Below are positions 17,137 to 24,939 of a stretch of 35,393 nucleotides of DNA, piece by piece. The notes under the pieces are model-generated. The model saw only the letters and a list, made by a program, of their open reading frames with translations, was not told where the DNA came from and searched no databases. Position numbers and translations under genes: made by a program. Within the stretch, counting starts at the first letter, position 1, and every line of letters starts with the position of its first letter. Source of the stretch: Clostridia bacterium (GTDB taxonomy: Bacteria > Bacillota > Clostridia > TANB77 > CAG-508); assembly GCA_022794055.1 (NCBI GenBank), contig JAAWEA010000022.1:1-35393 (forward strand), written 5' to 3'.

Positions 17137-17547
17137 TTAATATTCTTCTATTTTTATCTGAATTTTCTCTTCTAAAGCATATCTTTTTTCTACTTCTAAT
17201 TTCGTAATTTGAATATCATCTTTAAAAGCAAATCTATTCATTGAATCTAATACTATTTTTATAATATTATCTATATCAGGCTTCTTAGTAGGACTAATTT
17301 TATCTTCAAGCATATCTTCAAGCATACTTTTTTTTGTAGCTTTAGGTATTGAAAAATATGCTATCATACTAATTTTTATTCTTCCTTCTAACATTTTAAA
17401 TCTAGGATATTTTAATAAAAAGTATTGTTCAATTAAAGTTTCATAGTCTTTTGTTCTTGTAGGGGTATAAACATTACCTGTATAAGAATTTAATCTTGGT
17501 CTTCCTTTCCCTATTATCTTTCCTGGTACTTCAAATTCATATATCAT
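17137..17547 (-). CDS. RusA-family Holliday junction resolvase
   Basis: Small endodeoxyribonuclease that cuts Holliday junctions. Its 136 residues match RusA: PGKIIGKGRPR near the N terminus and the acidic catalytic site KPDIDN (D91, D93), followed by DSM (D101) and FKDD (D110, D111). The start has GGAG upstream. The gene lies between a peroxiredoxin and an rRNA methyltransferase with no phage genes around. It is therefore either a domesticated resolvase or a lone prophage leftover. The open frame and conserved acidic residues suggest it is functional. Confidence 0.88.
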   Translation of the reverse strand: MIYEFEVPGKIIGKGRPRLNSYTGNVYTPTRTKDYETLIEQYFLLKYPRFKMLEGRIKISMIAYFSIPKATKKSMLEDMLEDKISPTKKPDIDNIIKIVLDSMNRFAFKDDIQITKLEVEKRYALEEKIQIKIEEY

Positions 17548-17580
17548 TTTATTTCTCCTTTTTTCATGCTATAATAAAAG

Positions 17581-18531
17581 TTAATCAATAGTCTTTTTTC
17601 TTAATTTTGCTACAAAAAATCCTTCTGTATTTTTTGATGGTAATATTTTTATTGCTTTATTTATATTTTTATCTAAATTTTCATTTGAAGCTTTTATTGC
17701 TTCTTTTAATTGTAAATCAATTTCTAACATTTCTACATTTAAATTTTCTAAAGCCCAATTTAAAATATATTCATTTTCTTGCTTATTTAAAGTACAAGTT
17801 GAATATACTAGAATTCCTTGTGGTTTTAGCGCCATATAAGCACTTCTAATTAACTTTTTTTGTAACTTTGCAAGTTCATTTACTTTTTTTATTGACCAAA
17901 CTTTATAACTTTGGACATCATAAGCTGTAAATCTTCCTTCACCACTACATGGAGTATCTAATAAAACCTTGTCAAATTTTTCTTGATATTTTTCTCCTAA
18001 TTTTTCTCCTCTATTATTGATAACTTCTACAATATTTGCACCTTGTAATTCAACATTATATTTTAATTTTTCATATCTCATTTTATCTAATTCATTTGCT
18101 AATATATAGCCTTTTCCATTCATAAGATTTGCAATTTGAGTTGTTTTACTTCCTGGTGCAGCAGTTACATCAAGTATTTTCTCACCTTCTTTTGGGTTTA
18201 AAATTAGTGGTGGTACCATGCTTGGCAAACTTTGAATATAAATGTATCCCTTTTTATATATGTCCAATTTTTGAATATATTTTTCATTTACATTTTTTAT
18301 TATTAGTCCATCTTTGTACCATAATACTCTTTCAAATTTTATATTAATTTCTTTAAAATATTTCATTAAATCTTGAATGTTGTACTTAAGTGTATTTACC
18401 CTTAATGTTGTATATCTTTTTTCAATCATTCCTTTTAAAATATTGTCAACTGTTCCTGGTGTGAACATTTCATATAGATTATTTACAAATTCTTTTGGTA
18501 GTCTTTTTTTCATTTCTAATATTGTTGCCAT
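17581..18531 (-). CDS. RsmB/RsmF-type 16S rRNA cytosine-C5 methyltransferase
   Basis: SAM-dependent RNA m5C methyltransferase of the NOL1/NOP2/Sun family. In 316 residues: an N-terminal PUA-like/RNA-binding part, SAM site DVTAAPGSKTTQ (121-132), motif IV DTPCSGEG (C195) and motif VI YSTCTL with the catalytic C246. The protein stops after the Rossmann domain and lacks the C-terminal extension of RsmF, so the exact target position is open. Start ATG with AAAGGA upstream. It lies 33 bases upstream of the rusA-like gene on the same strand and may be cotranscribed with it. Confidence 0.88.
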   Translation of the reverse strand: MATILEMKKRLPKEFVNNLYEMFTPGTVDNILKGMIEKRYTTLRVNTLKYNIQDLMKYFKEINIKFERVLWYKDGLIIKNVNEKYIQKLDIYKKGYIYIQSLPSMVPPLILNPKEGEKILDVTAAPGSKTTQIANLMNGKGYILANELDKMRYEKLKYNVELQGANIVEVINNRGEKLGEKYQEKFDKVLLDTPCSGEGRFTAYDVQSYKVWSIKKVNELAKLQKKLIRSAYMALKPQGILVYSTCTLNKQENEYILNWALENLNVEMLEIDLQLKEAIKASNENLDKNINKAIKILPSKNTEGFFVAKLRKKTID

Positions 18532-18658
18532 TTTTATTTTCCTTTCTGTTAAATTTTATCATTGTTTTTTAGTGCTTGCAATATGAAAACTTCTAAAGTA
18601 TAAATTTTATTGTTTGAGGTTATACTAATTTTAATAATTTTATATGGAGGATTTAAAA

Positions 18659-18829
18659 ATGGATAAAAGTCAAAAAATATGTTGTACAGTAGAATCTTGT
18701 AAATACAATAATAATGATGGTCTTTGTAGTCTTAATGAAATTACTGTAACTCCAATTAAGGATTGTAATACAAAACATGCTGATGAATCAATGTGTTCAA
18801 GTTATAAATATGAGAAAAATATAGGATGA
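18659..18829 (+). CDS. DUF1540 cysteine-rich small protein
   Basis: A 56-residue protein with the DUF1540 cysteine pattern: CCTVESCKYNNNDGLC, later DC and MCSSYK. These Cys probably bind a metal. The family is common in Clostridia and its role is unknown. The ATG at 18659 is chosen over 18644 because GGAGG (18648-18652) is correctly spaced before it and lies inside the longer reading. The stretch 18532-18658 holds its presumed promoter and no other gene. Confidence 0.88.
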   Translation: MDKSQKICCTVESCKYNNNDGLCSLNEITVTPIKDCNTKHADESMCSSYKYEKNIG

Positions 18830-18864
18830 TTTAAGTTTTATAAATTTAAAATAGGTTTATAAAG

Positions 18865-18926
18865 AAAAAGTGGGAACAATGATAGTTCCCACCATATCTA
18901 GAATCTTATATAGTATATATTCTAGA
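18865..18926 (-). terminator. Tandem hairpins / terminator of the 18938-19144 gene
   Basis: Reading the minus strand after the stop codon: a first inverted repeat TCTAGAAT/ATTCTAGA (18926-18897), then the stem GTGGGAAC/GTTCCCAC (18892-18870) followed by CTTTTTC. The second is a good intrinsic terminator on this strand. On the plus strand it lacks a T run. Confidence 0.65.
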
Positions 18927-18937
18927 CAAAGAAAAAG

Positions 18938-19144
18938 CTAGAGAGGTCCTTCAATCAGATTAGCTACATAGCCATTTTTACCAAACTGCAACCTACGATA
19001 ATCTTCATCGTTCATGAATTGATCTTCATGAAAATCTATAAAACCATTATGCTCATAACATACTGGCTCTTTCAACATTTCTAGTAATTCTAGAATGCCT
19101 ACCTTATCTACTCTAATTACTGCTAACATTTCTTCATTGGTCAT
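18938..19144 (-). CDS. Small acidic orphan protein
   Basis: Not recognised. The 68 residues are soluble and acidic (about 14 Asp/Glu against 6 Lys/Arg), with no signal peptide or membrane helix. Central sequence CYEHNGFIDFHEDQFMNDED is rich in acidic and aromatic residues. It has every mark of a real gene: a consensus promoter (19190-19218), GGAGGAG six bases before the ATG and a terminator. Base composition looks less A+T-rich than its neighbours, hinting at transfer (inference, by eye). Confidence 0.65.
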   Translation of the reverse strand: MTNEEMLAVIRVDKVGILELLEMLKEPVCYEHNGFIDFHEDQFMNDEDYRRLQFGKNGYVANLIEGPL

Positions 19145-19189
19145 ATTTCTCCTCCTCTCTTTTTCTTTAATCTGCTCTAGCTTCTTTTT

Positions 19190-19218
19190 ATTATACTACA
19201 TATCATATCTTAATTCAA
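19190..19218 (-). promoter_or_regulatory. Promoter of the small acidic gene
   Basis: On the minus strand, TTGAAT (19218-19213), exactly 17 bases, then TATAAT (19195-19190). It lies in the short gap after the ABC exporter genes, giving the small gene its own transcript. Confidence 0.65.
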
Positions 19219-19223
19219 TTATT

Positions 19224-21071
19224 TTACTCTTCAAACTGGGAATTATACAATTTAGCATAAAATCCATTTTTCTCTAATAATTCTTCATGATTTCCTTGTT
19301 CTACAATATCTCCATGATTCATAACTAAAATCAAATCAGCATTTTTAATAGTTGATAATCTATGAGCAATAATAAAACTCGTTCTTCCTTTCATTAAATT
19401 ATCCATAGCTAATTGAATCTGTTGTTCTGTTCTTGTATCTATTGAACTTGTAGCCTCATCTAAAATCAATATTTTAGGATTAGCTAAAATAACTCTTGCA
19501 ATAGTTAATAATTGTTTTTGACCTGCTGAAATATTACTTGATTCTTCATTTATCATTGCATTATATCCATTTGATAAGGTTTTTATATAATGATGTACAT
19601 GAGCTGCTTTTGCTGCTTCAATAACTTCTGAATCTGTTGCATCTGGATTGCTATATTTAATATTATCTTTAATAGTTCCACCATATAACCAAGTATCTTG
19701 TAAAACCATACCAAATATTTTTCTTAGTTCACCACGTTTAAAATCTTTTATATTATTACCATCAATCAATATAGCACCATTGTTTAAATCATAAAATCTC
19801 ATTAAAAGTTTTACTATTGTTGTTTTTCCAGCTCCTGTTGGACCAACAATTGCAACTTTTTGACCATCTTTTATTTGTGCATTAAAATCATTTATAATTG
19901 TTTTTTCTGGTTCATATCCAAAATTAACATTTTCAAATTTTATATTTCCCTCAATTTTTTCGATTGATACTGGATTCATAACATCTGCTTGTTCTTCCTC
20001 TTCTTCTAAAAATTCAAATATTCTTTCTGCTGCTGCTACCATTGATTGTATTGTGCTTGATATTTGAGCTATTTGACTTATTGGTTGAGTAAATTGCTTA
20101 TTGTATTGAATAAAACTTTGTATATTACCAACTGTAATTTTCCCTTTTATTGTAAAATATCCTCCCATTATAGCAACTAATACATATCCAACATTTCCTA
20201 TAAAATTCATTAATGGAAACATCAAGCCTGATAAAAATTGAGATTTCCAACCTGATTTATATAATTCATTATTCTGTTTTTTGAATTCTTCAATTACTTG
20301 TTTTTCTCTTCCAAATACTTTAACAATATTATGACCACCATAAATTTCTTCAACTTGGCCATTTACATGTCCTAAATATTCTTGTTGCTTTACAAAATAT
20401 TTTTGAGATTTTCCAACTACATTTTTAAGAATTATAGCTGATACTGGTAAAATCAATAAACTTACTAATGTCATTTCCCAACTAATTGAAAACATCATTA
20501 CTAAAATTCCTATTATTGTACAAATTGAAGTTATAATTTGTGTTATACTTTGGTTTAAGCCTGTACTTAATGTATCTACATCATTTGTTATAATTGATAA
20601 TACTTCTCCATTTGTCTTTTTATCAAAATATTTCATTGGTAGTTTATTTATTTTATGTGTTAAATCATTTCTTATTTTATATGTTATTTTTTGTGCAACC
20701 CCTGCCATTACATAACTTTGTATTAAATTAAATAATGCACTTGTTGTATATAATGCAACTACCCATAAAATAATTTGACCAATTTTGTTAAAATCAATTC
20801 CACCTGTTCCATTTATTTTATTCATTAAACCTGTATAAATTTCAGTTGTTGCATTTCCTAATATTTTAGGGCCTACAATACTAAAAATAGTACTTCCTAC
20901 TGCAAATATAATTACAATTATAACTGCAATTTTATATTTAGCAAGTCTACTAATTAACTTTTTTAATGTTCCTTTAAAGTCTTTTGCTTTTTCTACTGCT
21001 CCAAGTCCACCTGGTCCTCTTCCCATTGGTCCTTTCATTACTGGAGGTTTTTGTGTTTGATTATTACTCAT
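19224..21071 (-). CDS. ABC exporter half-transporter (heterodimer subunit, canonical ATPase site)
   Basis: Type IV ABC exporter, 615 residues: a Gly/Pro/Met-rich cytoplasmic N-terminal tail, six membrane helices (about 45-320) and an ATPase domain with GPTGAGKTT (Walker A), ILDEATSSID (Walker B with catalytic Glu) and HRLST (H-loop). Its signature loop is SAGQ rather than SGGQ. It overlaps the preceding 727-residue subunit by 8 bases, so the two form a heterodimer of the BmrCD/TmrAB/TM287-288 kind. Substrate unknown, drug or lipid likely. Start ATG has GGGAG upstream. Confidence 0.9.
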   Translation of the reverse strand: MSNNQTQKPPVMKGPMGRGPGGLGAVEKAKDFKGTLKKLISRLAKYKIAVIIVIIFAVGSTIFSIVGPKILGNATTEIYTGLMNKINGTGGIDFNKIGQIILWVVALYTTSALFNLIQSYVMAGVAQKITYKIRNDLTHKINKLPMKYFDKKTNGEVLSIITNDVDTLSTGLNQSITQIITSICTIIGILVMMFSISWEMTLVSLLILPVSAIILKNVVGKSQKYFVKQQEYLGHVNGQVEEIYGGHNIVKVFGREKQVIEEFKKQNNELYKSGWKSQFLSGLMFPLMNFIGNVGYVLVAIMGGYFTIKGKITVGNIQSFIQYNKQFTQPISQIAQISSTIQSMVAAAERIFEFLEEEEEQADVMNPVSIEKIEGNIKFENVNFGYEPEKTIINDFNAQIKDGQKVAIVGPTGAGKTTIVKLLMRFYDLNNGAILIDGNNIKDFKRGELRKIFGMVLQDTWLYGGTIKDNIKYSNPDATDSEVIEAAKAAHVHHYIKTLSNGYNAMINEESSNISAGQKQLLTIARVILANPKILILDEATSSIDTRTEQQIQLAMDNLMKGRTSFIIAHRLSTIKNADLILVMNHGDIVEQGNHEELLEKNGFYAKLYNSQFEE

Positions 21072-23247
21072 GTTCTTCTCCCTCCTTTATGTTTAATTCT
21101 TCTTCTGAAAGTTGTGATAAAGCAATTTCTCTATATGTTTCATTATTTTTTAGTAATTCTTCATGTGTTCCTTTTCCTACAACTTTTCCATCTTCTAATA
21201 CTATAATTTGGTCTGCATTTAATATTGTGTTAATTCTTTGTGCAACTATTATAACTGTCTTATCTTTTGTAACTTTACTTAATTCTGCTCTTAAAATACT
21301 ATCTGTTTTAAAATCTAATGCTGAAAAACTATCATCAAATACATAAATTTCTGGATTTATTGCAATAGCTCTTGCTATTGATAACCTTTGTTTTTGTCCT
21401 CCAGATACATTACTTCCTCCTTGTGCAATTGGTTCTTGATATTTTAAAGGTTTTGATTCTATAAATTCTGTTGCTTGTGCAATTTTCGCAGCTTCTATCA
21501 TTTGTTCATCTTTCATATCTGAGTTTCCATATTTTATATTTGATTCAATTGTTCCAGAAAATAATATTCCTTTTTGGGGTACAAATCCAATAATTTTCCT
21601 TAAATTGGCATAAGAAATGTCTTTAATATCTACTCCATCAATTAATAAGTTTCCAGATGTTATATCATAAAATCTTGGTATTAAATTAACAATTGTAGAT
21701 TTACCACTTCCTGTACTACCAATAATAGCAGTCGTTTCTCCAGGTTTTGCTGTAAAGGTAATATCACTTAAAACTTCTTCATCACTATCTGGATATTTAA
21801 ACCCTACATTTTTGAATTCTACTAAACCTTTTTTATTTTCGTTTAATGTTTTTGGCTTTTTACTTTCTTTAATAATTTCTTCTGTTTCCAATACTTCATT
21901 TATACGATTAGCTGATACTGAGGCTCTTGGTAATATGATTGATACCATTGATATCATTAGGAAACTCATTACAATTTGCATTGTATATTGAATAAATGCC
22001 ATCATATTTCCTACTTGCATTGTTCCTATATCTACGCCTTTTGCTCCAACCCATACTATTAGAAGTGAAATACAGTTCATAACTAACATTAAAAGAGGCA
22101 TCATAAAGCTCATTGCTCTATTTACAAATAAATTTGTTTTTGTTAAATCTATATTTGCTTTATCAAAACGTTCTTCTTCTCTTTTTTCTGTATTAAATGC
22201 TCTAATTACAGGTAATCCTGTTAATATTTCTCTTGCTACTAAGTTTAATTTATCAATAAGTTTTTGCAATTTTTTAAATTTTGGCATTGATAAAATAAAT
22301 AATGTTGCTACAATAAATAGAATTGCTAAAATTGCTACACCTATAATCCAAGCCATAGAATTATCACTTTGTGCTAATACTCTTATAAATCCTCCTATAC
22401 CTATAATTGGTGCATATACAACTACTCTAAACAATATTGCAATTAGATTTTGAATTTGTTGTATATCATTTGTTGAGCGTGTTATTAAAGATGCTGTACT
22501 ATATTCTGAGAATTCTTTATTTGAAAAGCTTAATACTTTTTTAAATATCTTTTCTCTTAAAGTTTTTCCTAGTCTTGCAGATACTCTTGAGGATAAACAC
22601 ATTATTGATATTGCTGAAATCATAATTATTGAAGATATTCCTAACATTTTTAGTCCAGATATAATAATATATTTGTTTTGAAGATTATCTGTGTTTATTC
22701 CAATTGCTTGATATTCTTTTTTTACAACTTGAATTGCTGCTTGTTGTAAAATGCTGTCTTGCATTTTATCTAATTGTTCATTTATATTAGTTATTATTTG
22801 TTCTTTTTGTTCCTCTGGCATTTGCTTTATAATTTCAATTAGTTCTATATTAGGTGTGTTTGGTGCTATTTGTGCTTTGATTTGCTCTGCCATTTCTTCA
22901 TCTTGTAAATAACTTGTTATTACTAATGGTCTTGCCATTATATCATTTAACTTCTTTTTTTCTTCTTTAGAAATTTTTTTAATTTTGTAAATTCTATTAT
23001 CTTTTTCCTCATAACTACCTAAAATTATTTCATCTTCATTTGTAAAAAGTAACAGACTGTCCATTGTAGTTTTTCTTATTTCTTCTGGTGCAACATCTTC
23101 AATCCCACCATTTTGAATTCCTACATTTATAATTTTAGATGTATAGTCTGGTAATGTTAAATCACAGGTAGCTTGAACAATTAATAATAGCACAATGAAA
23201 ATTACTGCTATCCAAGATTGTTTTAAATTTTTTAGTGCTTTGAACAT
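21064..23247 (-). CDS. ABC exporter half-transporter (heterodimer subunit, degenerate ATPase site)
   Basis: A 727-residue partner of the following gene. Between the first and second membrane helices there is a long extracytoplasmic insert (about residues 35-190, acidic/helical, Gln/Glu-rich). The ATPase domain has GSTGSGKST, SGGQKQRLSIARA and Walker B VFDDSFSALD, where the catalytic Glu is Asp. Such Glu-to-Asp changes mark the non-hydrolysing site of heterodimeric exporters. First gene of the pair, behind a promoter carrying a large palindrome (23324-23369). Start ATG has AAGGAGG upstream. Confidence 0.9.
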   Translation of the reverse strand: MFKALKNLKQSWIAVIFIVLLLIVQATCDLTLPDYTSKIINVGIQNGGIEDVAPEEIRKTTMDSLLLFTNEDEIILGSYEEKDNRIYKIKKISKEEKKKLNDIMARPLVITSYLQDEEMAEQIKAQIAPNTPNIELIEIIKQMPEEQKEQIITNINEQLDKMQDSILQQAAIQVVKKEYQAIGINTDNLQNKYIIISGLKMLGISSIIMISAISIMCLSSRVSARLGKTLREKIFKKVLSFSNKEFSEYSTASLITRSTNDIQQIQNLIAILFRVVVYAPIIGIGGFIRVLAQSDNSMAWIIGVAILAILFIVATLFILSMPKFKKLQKLIDKLNLVAREILTGLPVIRAFNTEKREEERFDKANIDLTKTNLFVNRAMSFMMPLLMLVMNCISLLIVWVGAKGVDIGTMQVGNMMAFIQYTMQIVMSFLMISMVSIILPRASVSANRINEVLETEEIIKESKKPKTLNENKKGLVEFKNVGFKYPDSDEEVLSDITFTAKPGETTAIIGSTGSGKSTIVNLIPRFYDITSGNLLIDGVDIKDISYANLRKIIGFVPQKGILFSGTIESNIKYGNSDMKDEQMIEAAKIAQATEFIESKPLKYQEPIAQGGSNVSGGQKQRLSIARAIAINPEIYVFDDSFSALDFKTDSILRAELSKVTKDKTVIIVAQRINTILNADQIIVLEDGKVVGKGTHEELLKNNETYREIALSQLSEEELNIKEGEEHE

Positions 23248-23323
23248 TTTATTCCTCCTTCTATTTATTTTTAATTACTTAAATTTTTTATGTTCATCTA
23301 TTTCTTTTTATGTAAAAATTTTA

Positions 23324-23369
23324 ATGACACTGTGCTTTGCTATTATATATGCACTGTGTCATTTGTCAA
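23324..23369 (-). promoter_or_regulatory. ABC exporter promoter with embedded palindromic operator
   Basis: On the minus strand: TTGACA (23369-23364), a 16-base spacer, TATAAT (23347-23342). A 12-bp inverted repeat with one mismatch overlaps it: ATGACACTGTGC (23324-23335) and GCACTGTGTCAT (23351-23362). One arm fills the spacer; the other covers the expected start of transcription. Each arm is itself nearly palindromic (GACAC-T-GTGc). This is a textbook repressor site, of the kind MarR- or TetR-type regulators use, but no regulator gene is next to it. Confidence 0.75.
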
Positions 23370-23400
23370 TGATTTTTATGTAAAATTTTTGTGAATTTTA

Positions 23401-24060
23401 TTATAATATTTTAGTCAATTCTTCTAATCTTTTAATTTCATAATAATTCTTATTTTCTATTTTATTGTTTTTATTTTTTGGATTATAATAAATTGCTTTT
23501 AGTCCAGCATTTAATGCGCCTTGTACATCTCTATCTATATTATCTCCTATCATAACACATTCTTCTGGTTTATTTTCTCCAATTGCTTGCATAAATGCTT
23601 CTTTAAATGGTTTTCTTTTTGTCTGTTCTGGTGAAAACAAATTTGAAAAATACTTTAAGATGCCTAATTTTTCTAATCTGCTTTTTTGCTGATCTGCATA
23701 CCAATCAGTTAAGATTACTAATTCATATTTTGATTTTAAATATTCTAGTGTATTTATTATATTATTACTAATTTTATCTGGCACACAGAATTCATATCTT
23801 TTAGTAAGAGTATACATAAATTTTTCTGGATATTCCTTTTTTGTATATTTATTTATATAATCATTTACTAGTTTTCTGTCAAAAGTATAATACTCATTTT
23901 CATAATCATGCATTGCTTGTAAAATATTCTCATAGTCTTTGTCTGTATATTTTATATTTAAATCATCCAAAGTATATTTAATTTCATTAAAATATTCCTT
24001 TTCCCATGGAATTAAAGTATCATCAATATCAAATATTACTCTTTTTATCATTATTATCAT
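23401..24060 (-). CDS. HAD-superfamily hydrolase
   Basis: A 219-residue phosphatase-like protein with all four HAD motifs: FDIDDTL (D11, D13) with the Asp nucleophile, LTDW (Thr of motif II), the Lys in KRKPF (motif III) and MIGDNIDRDVQGA (motif IV). A helical cap lies between motifs I and II, as in subfamily I (PGP/YjjG-like). Substrate unknown, perhaps nucleotide or sugar phosphates. Two start codons (24060 and 24051) follow AGAGGT; the first has the better spacing. Confidence 0.88.
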   Translation of the reverse strand: MIIMIKRVIFDIDDTLIPWEKEYFNEIKYTLDDLNIKYTDKDYENILQAMHDYENEYYTFDRKLVNDYINKYTKKEYPEKFMYTLTKRYEFCVPDKISNNIINTLEYLKSKYELVILTDWYADQQKSRLEKLGILKYFSNLFSPEQTKRKPFKEAFMQAIGENKPEECVMIGDNIDRDVQGALNAGLKAIYYNPKNKNNKIENKNYYEIKRLEELTKIL

Positions 24061-24135
24061 TATTACCTCTTTCTCTTTTTAATATAGTACTTAAGTGATA
24101 ATAAATTATATATTTCTTATGCCTTGTACAACACA

Positions 24136-24786
24136 TTACATCTTTCTAAATACACCACAAACTTTTCCTAAAATTTCACAGTTTGGTACTATTATTGGAT
24201 CCATTGTACTATTTTCAGGTTGTAATCTTATATGGTCTTTTTCTTTATAAAATGTTTTCACAGTTGCTTCATCTTCAATTAATGCTACTACTATTTCTCC
24301 ATTTGTAGCATCTTTTTGTTTTCTTACCAAAATATAGTCTCCATCTAAGATTCCAGCTTCTATCATACTTTCTCCTCTAACTGTAAGCATAAAGCAATCT
24401 GAATTTCCAACAAAGTCTATTGGAATTGGGAATGTATCTGTTATATTCTCTACTGCCAATATTGGTTCTCCTGCTGTTATTCTACCTACTACTGGCACTT
24501 CTACTAATTCTTTTTGAGTATAAAAATCTTTTGTTGATGTTTTTTTGCTTTCTCCTGTTGCTCCTTTTAATAGTCTTAATGTTCTTCCTTTTTTATCTTG
24601 TTTTTTTATATATCCCTTATCTTCTAATCTTGCTAAATATCCATGCACTGTTGCTGTTGAACTTAATCCTACTGCTTTTCCTATTTCTCTTACAGATGGT
24701 GGATATCCAACTGTCATAATTTGTTTTTCAATATATCTTAATATTGATTTTTCCCTTACATTTAATTCTGGTCTCTTTTTTGGCAT
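24136..24786 (-). CDS. lexA: LexA repressor
   Basis: SOS regulator, 216 residues. N-terminal winged helix with [20 protein letters not shown] (recognition helix). Cleavage site Ala105-Gly106 in GRITAGEP, catalytic Ser140 in GESM and Lys177 in ATVK: the full self-cleavage set used when RecA is activated. Start ATG with GGAGTG upstream and a consensus promoter (24816-24844). I could not recognise a clear Firmicute SOS box in the promoter, so autoregulation is not shown. Confidence 0.95.
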   Translation of the reverse strand: MPKKRPELNVREKSILRYIEKQIMTVGYPPSVREIGKAVGLSSTATVHGYLARLEDKGYIKKQDKKGRTLRLLKGATGESKKTSTKDFYTQKELVEVPVVGRITAGEPILAVENITDTFPIPIDFVGNSDCFMLTVRGESMIEAGILDGDYILVRKQKDATNGEIVVALIEDEATVKTFYKEKDHIRLQPENSTMDPIIVPNCEILGKVCGVFRKM

Positions 24787-24815
24787 TTATATCACTCCAT
24801 TTCTTAATTTAATAT

Positions 24816-24844
24816 ATAATATCATACAAACAAAAAAATGTCAA
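24816..24844 (-). promoter_or_regulatory. lexA promoter
   Basis: On the minus strand, TTGACA (24844-24839), 17 bases, TATTAT (24821-24816). It lies just downstream of the palindromic repeat that ends the preceding gene. Confidence 0.7.
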
Positions 24845-24861
24845 ACACATTTTTGTCTTTT

Positions 24862-24939
24862 AATAATAAAATCCAAGACATCCCCTCCCCTTTTACAGGA
24901 GGGATTTTTTGTCCTGGACCTTTTTTCCCTTTTATTATT
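24862..24939. repeat. Second, imperfect copy of the GTCCAGGAC palindromic element; terminator
   Basis: The right arm GGGATTTTTTGTCCTGGACC followed by TTTTTTCCC matches 7651-7678 almost base for base. The left arm is shorter (TCCAAGACATCCCCTCC), with the A-run and outer G/A stretch missing. The outermost bases AATAATAAAA (24862-24871) and TTTTATTATT (24930-24939) pair perfectly but differ from the outer arms of the copy at 7590. It overlaps the stop codon of the 24935-26272 gene and should terminate it. Confidence 0.8.

Noticed and set aside
24787..24860. SOS box in the lexA promoter
   Set aside because: I searched for a GAAC-N4-GTTC-like site and saw none convincing, although the promoter itself is clear.
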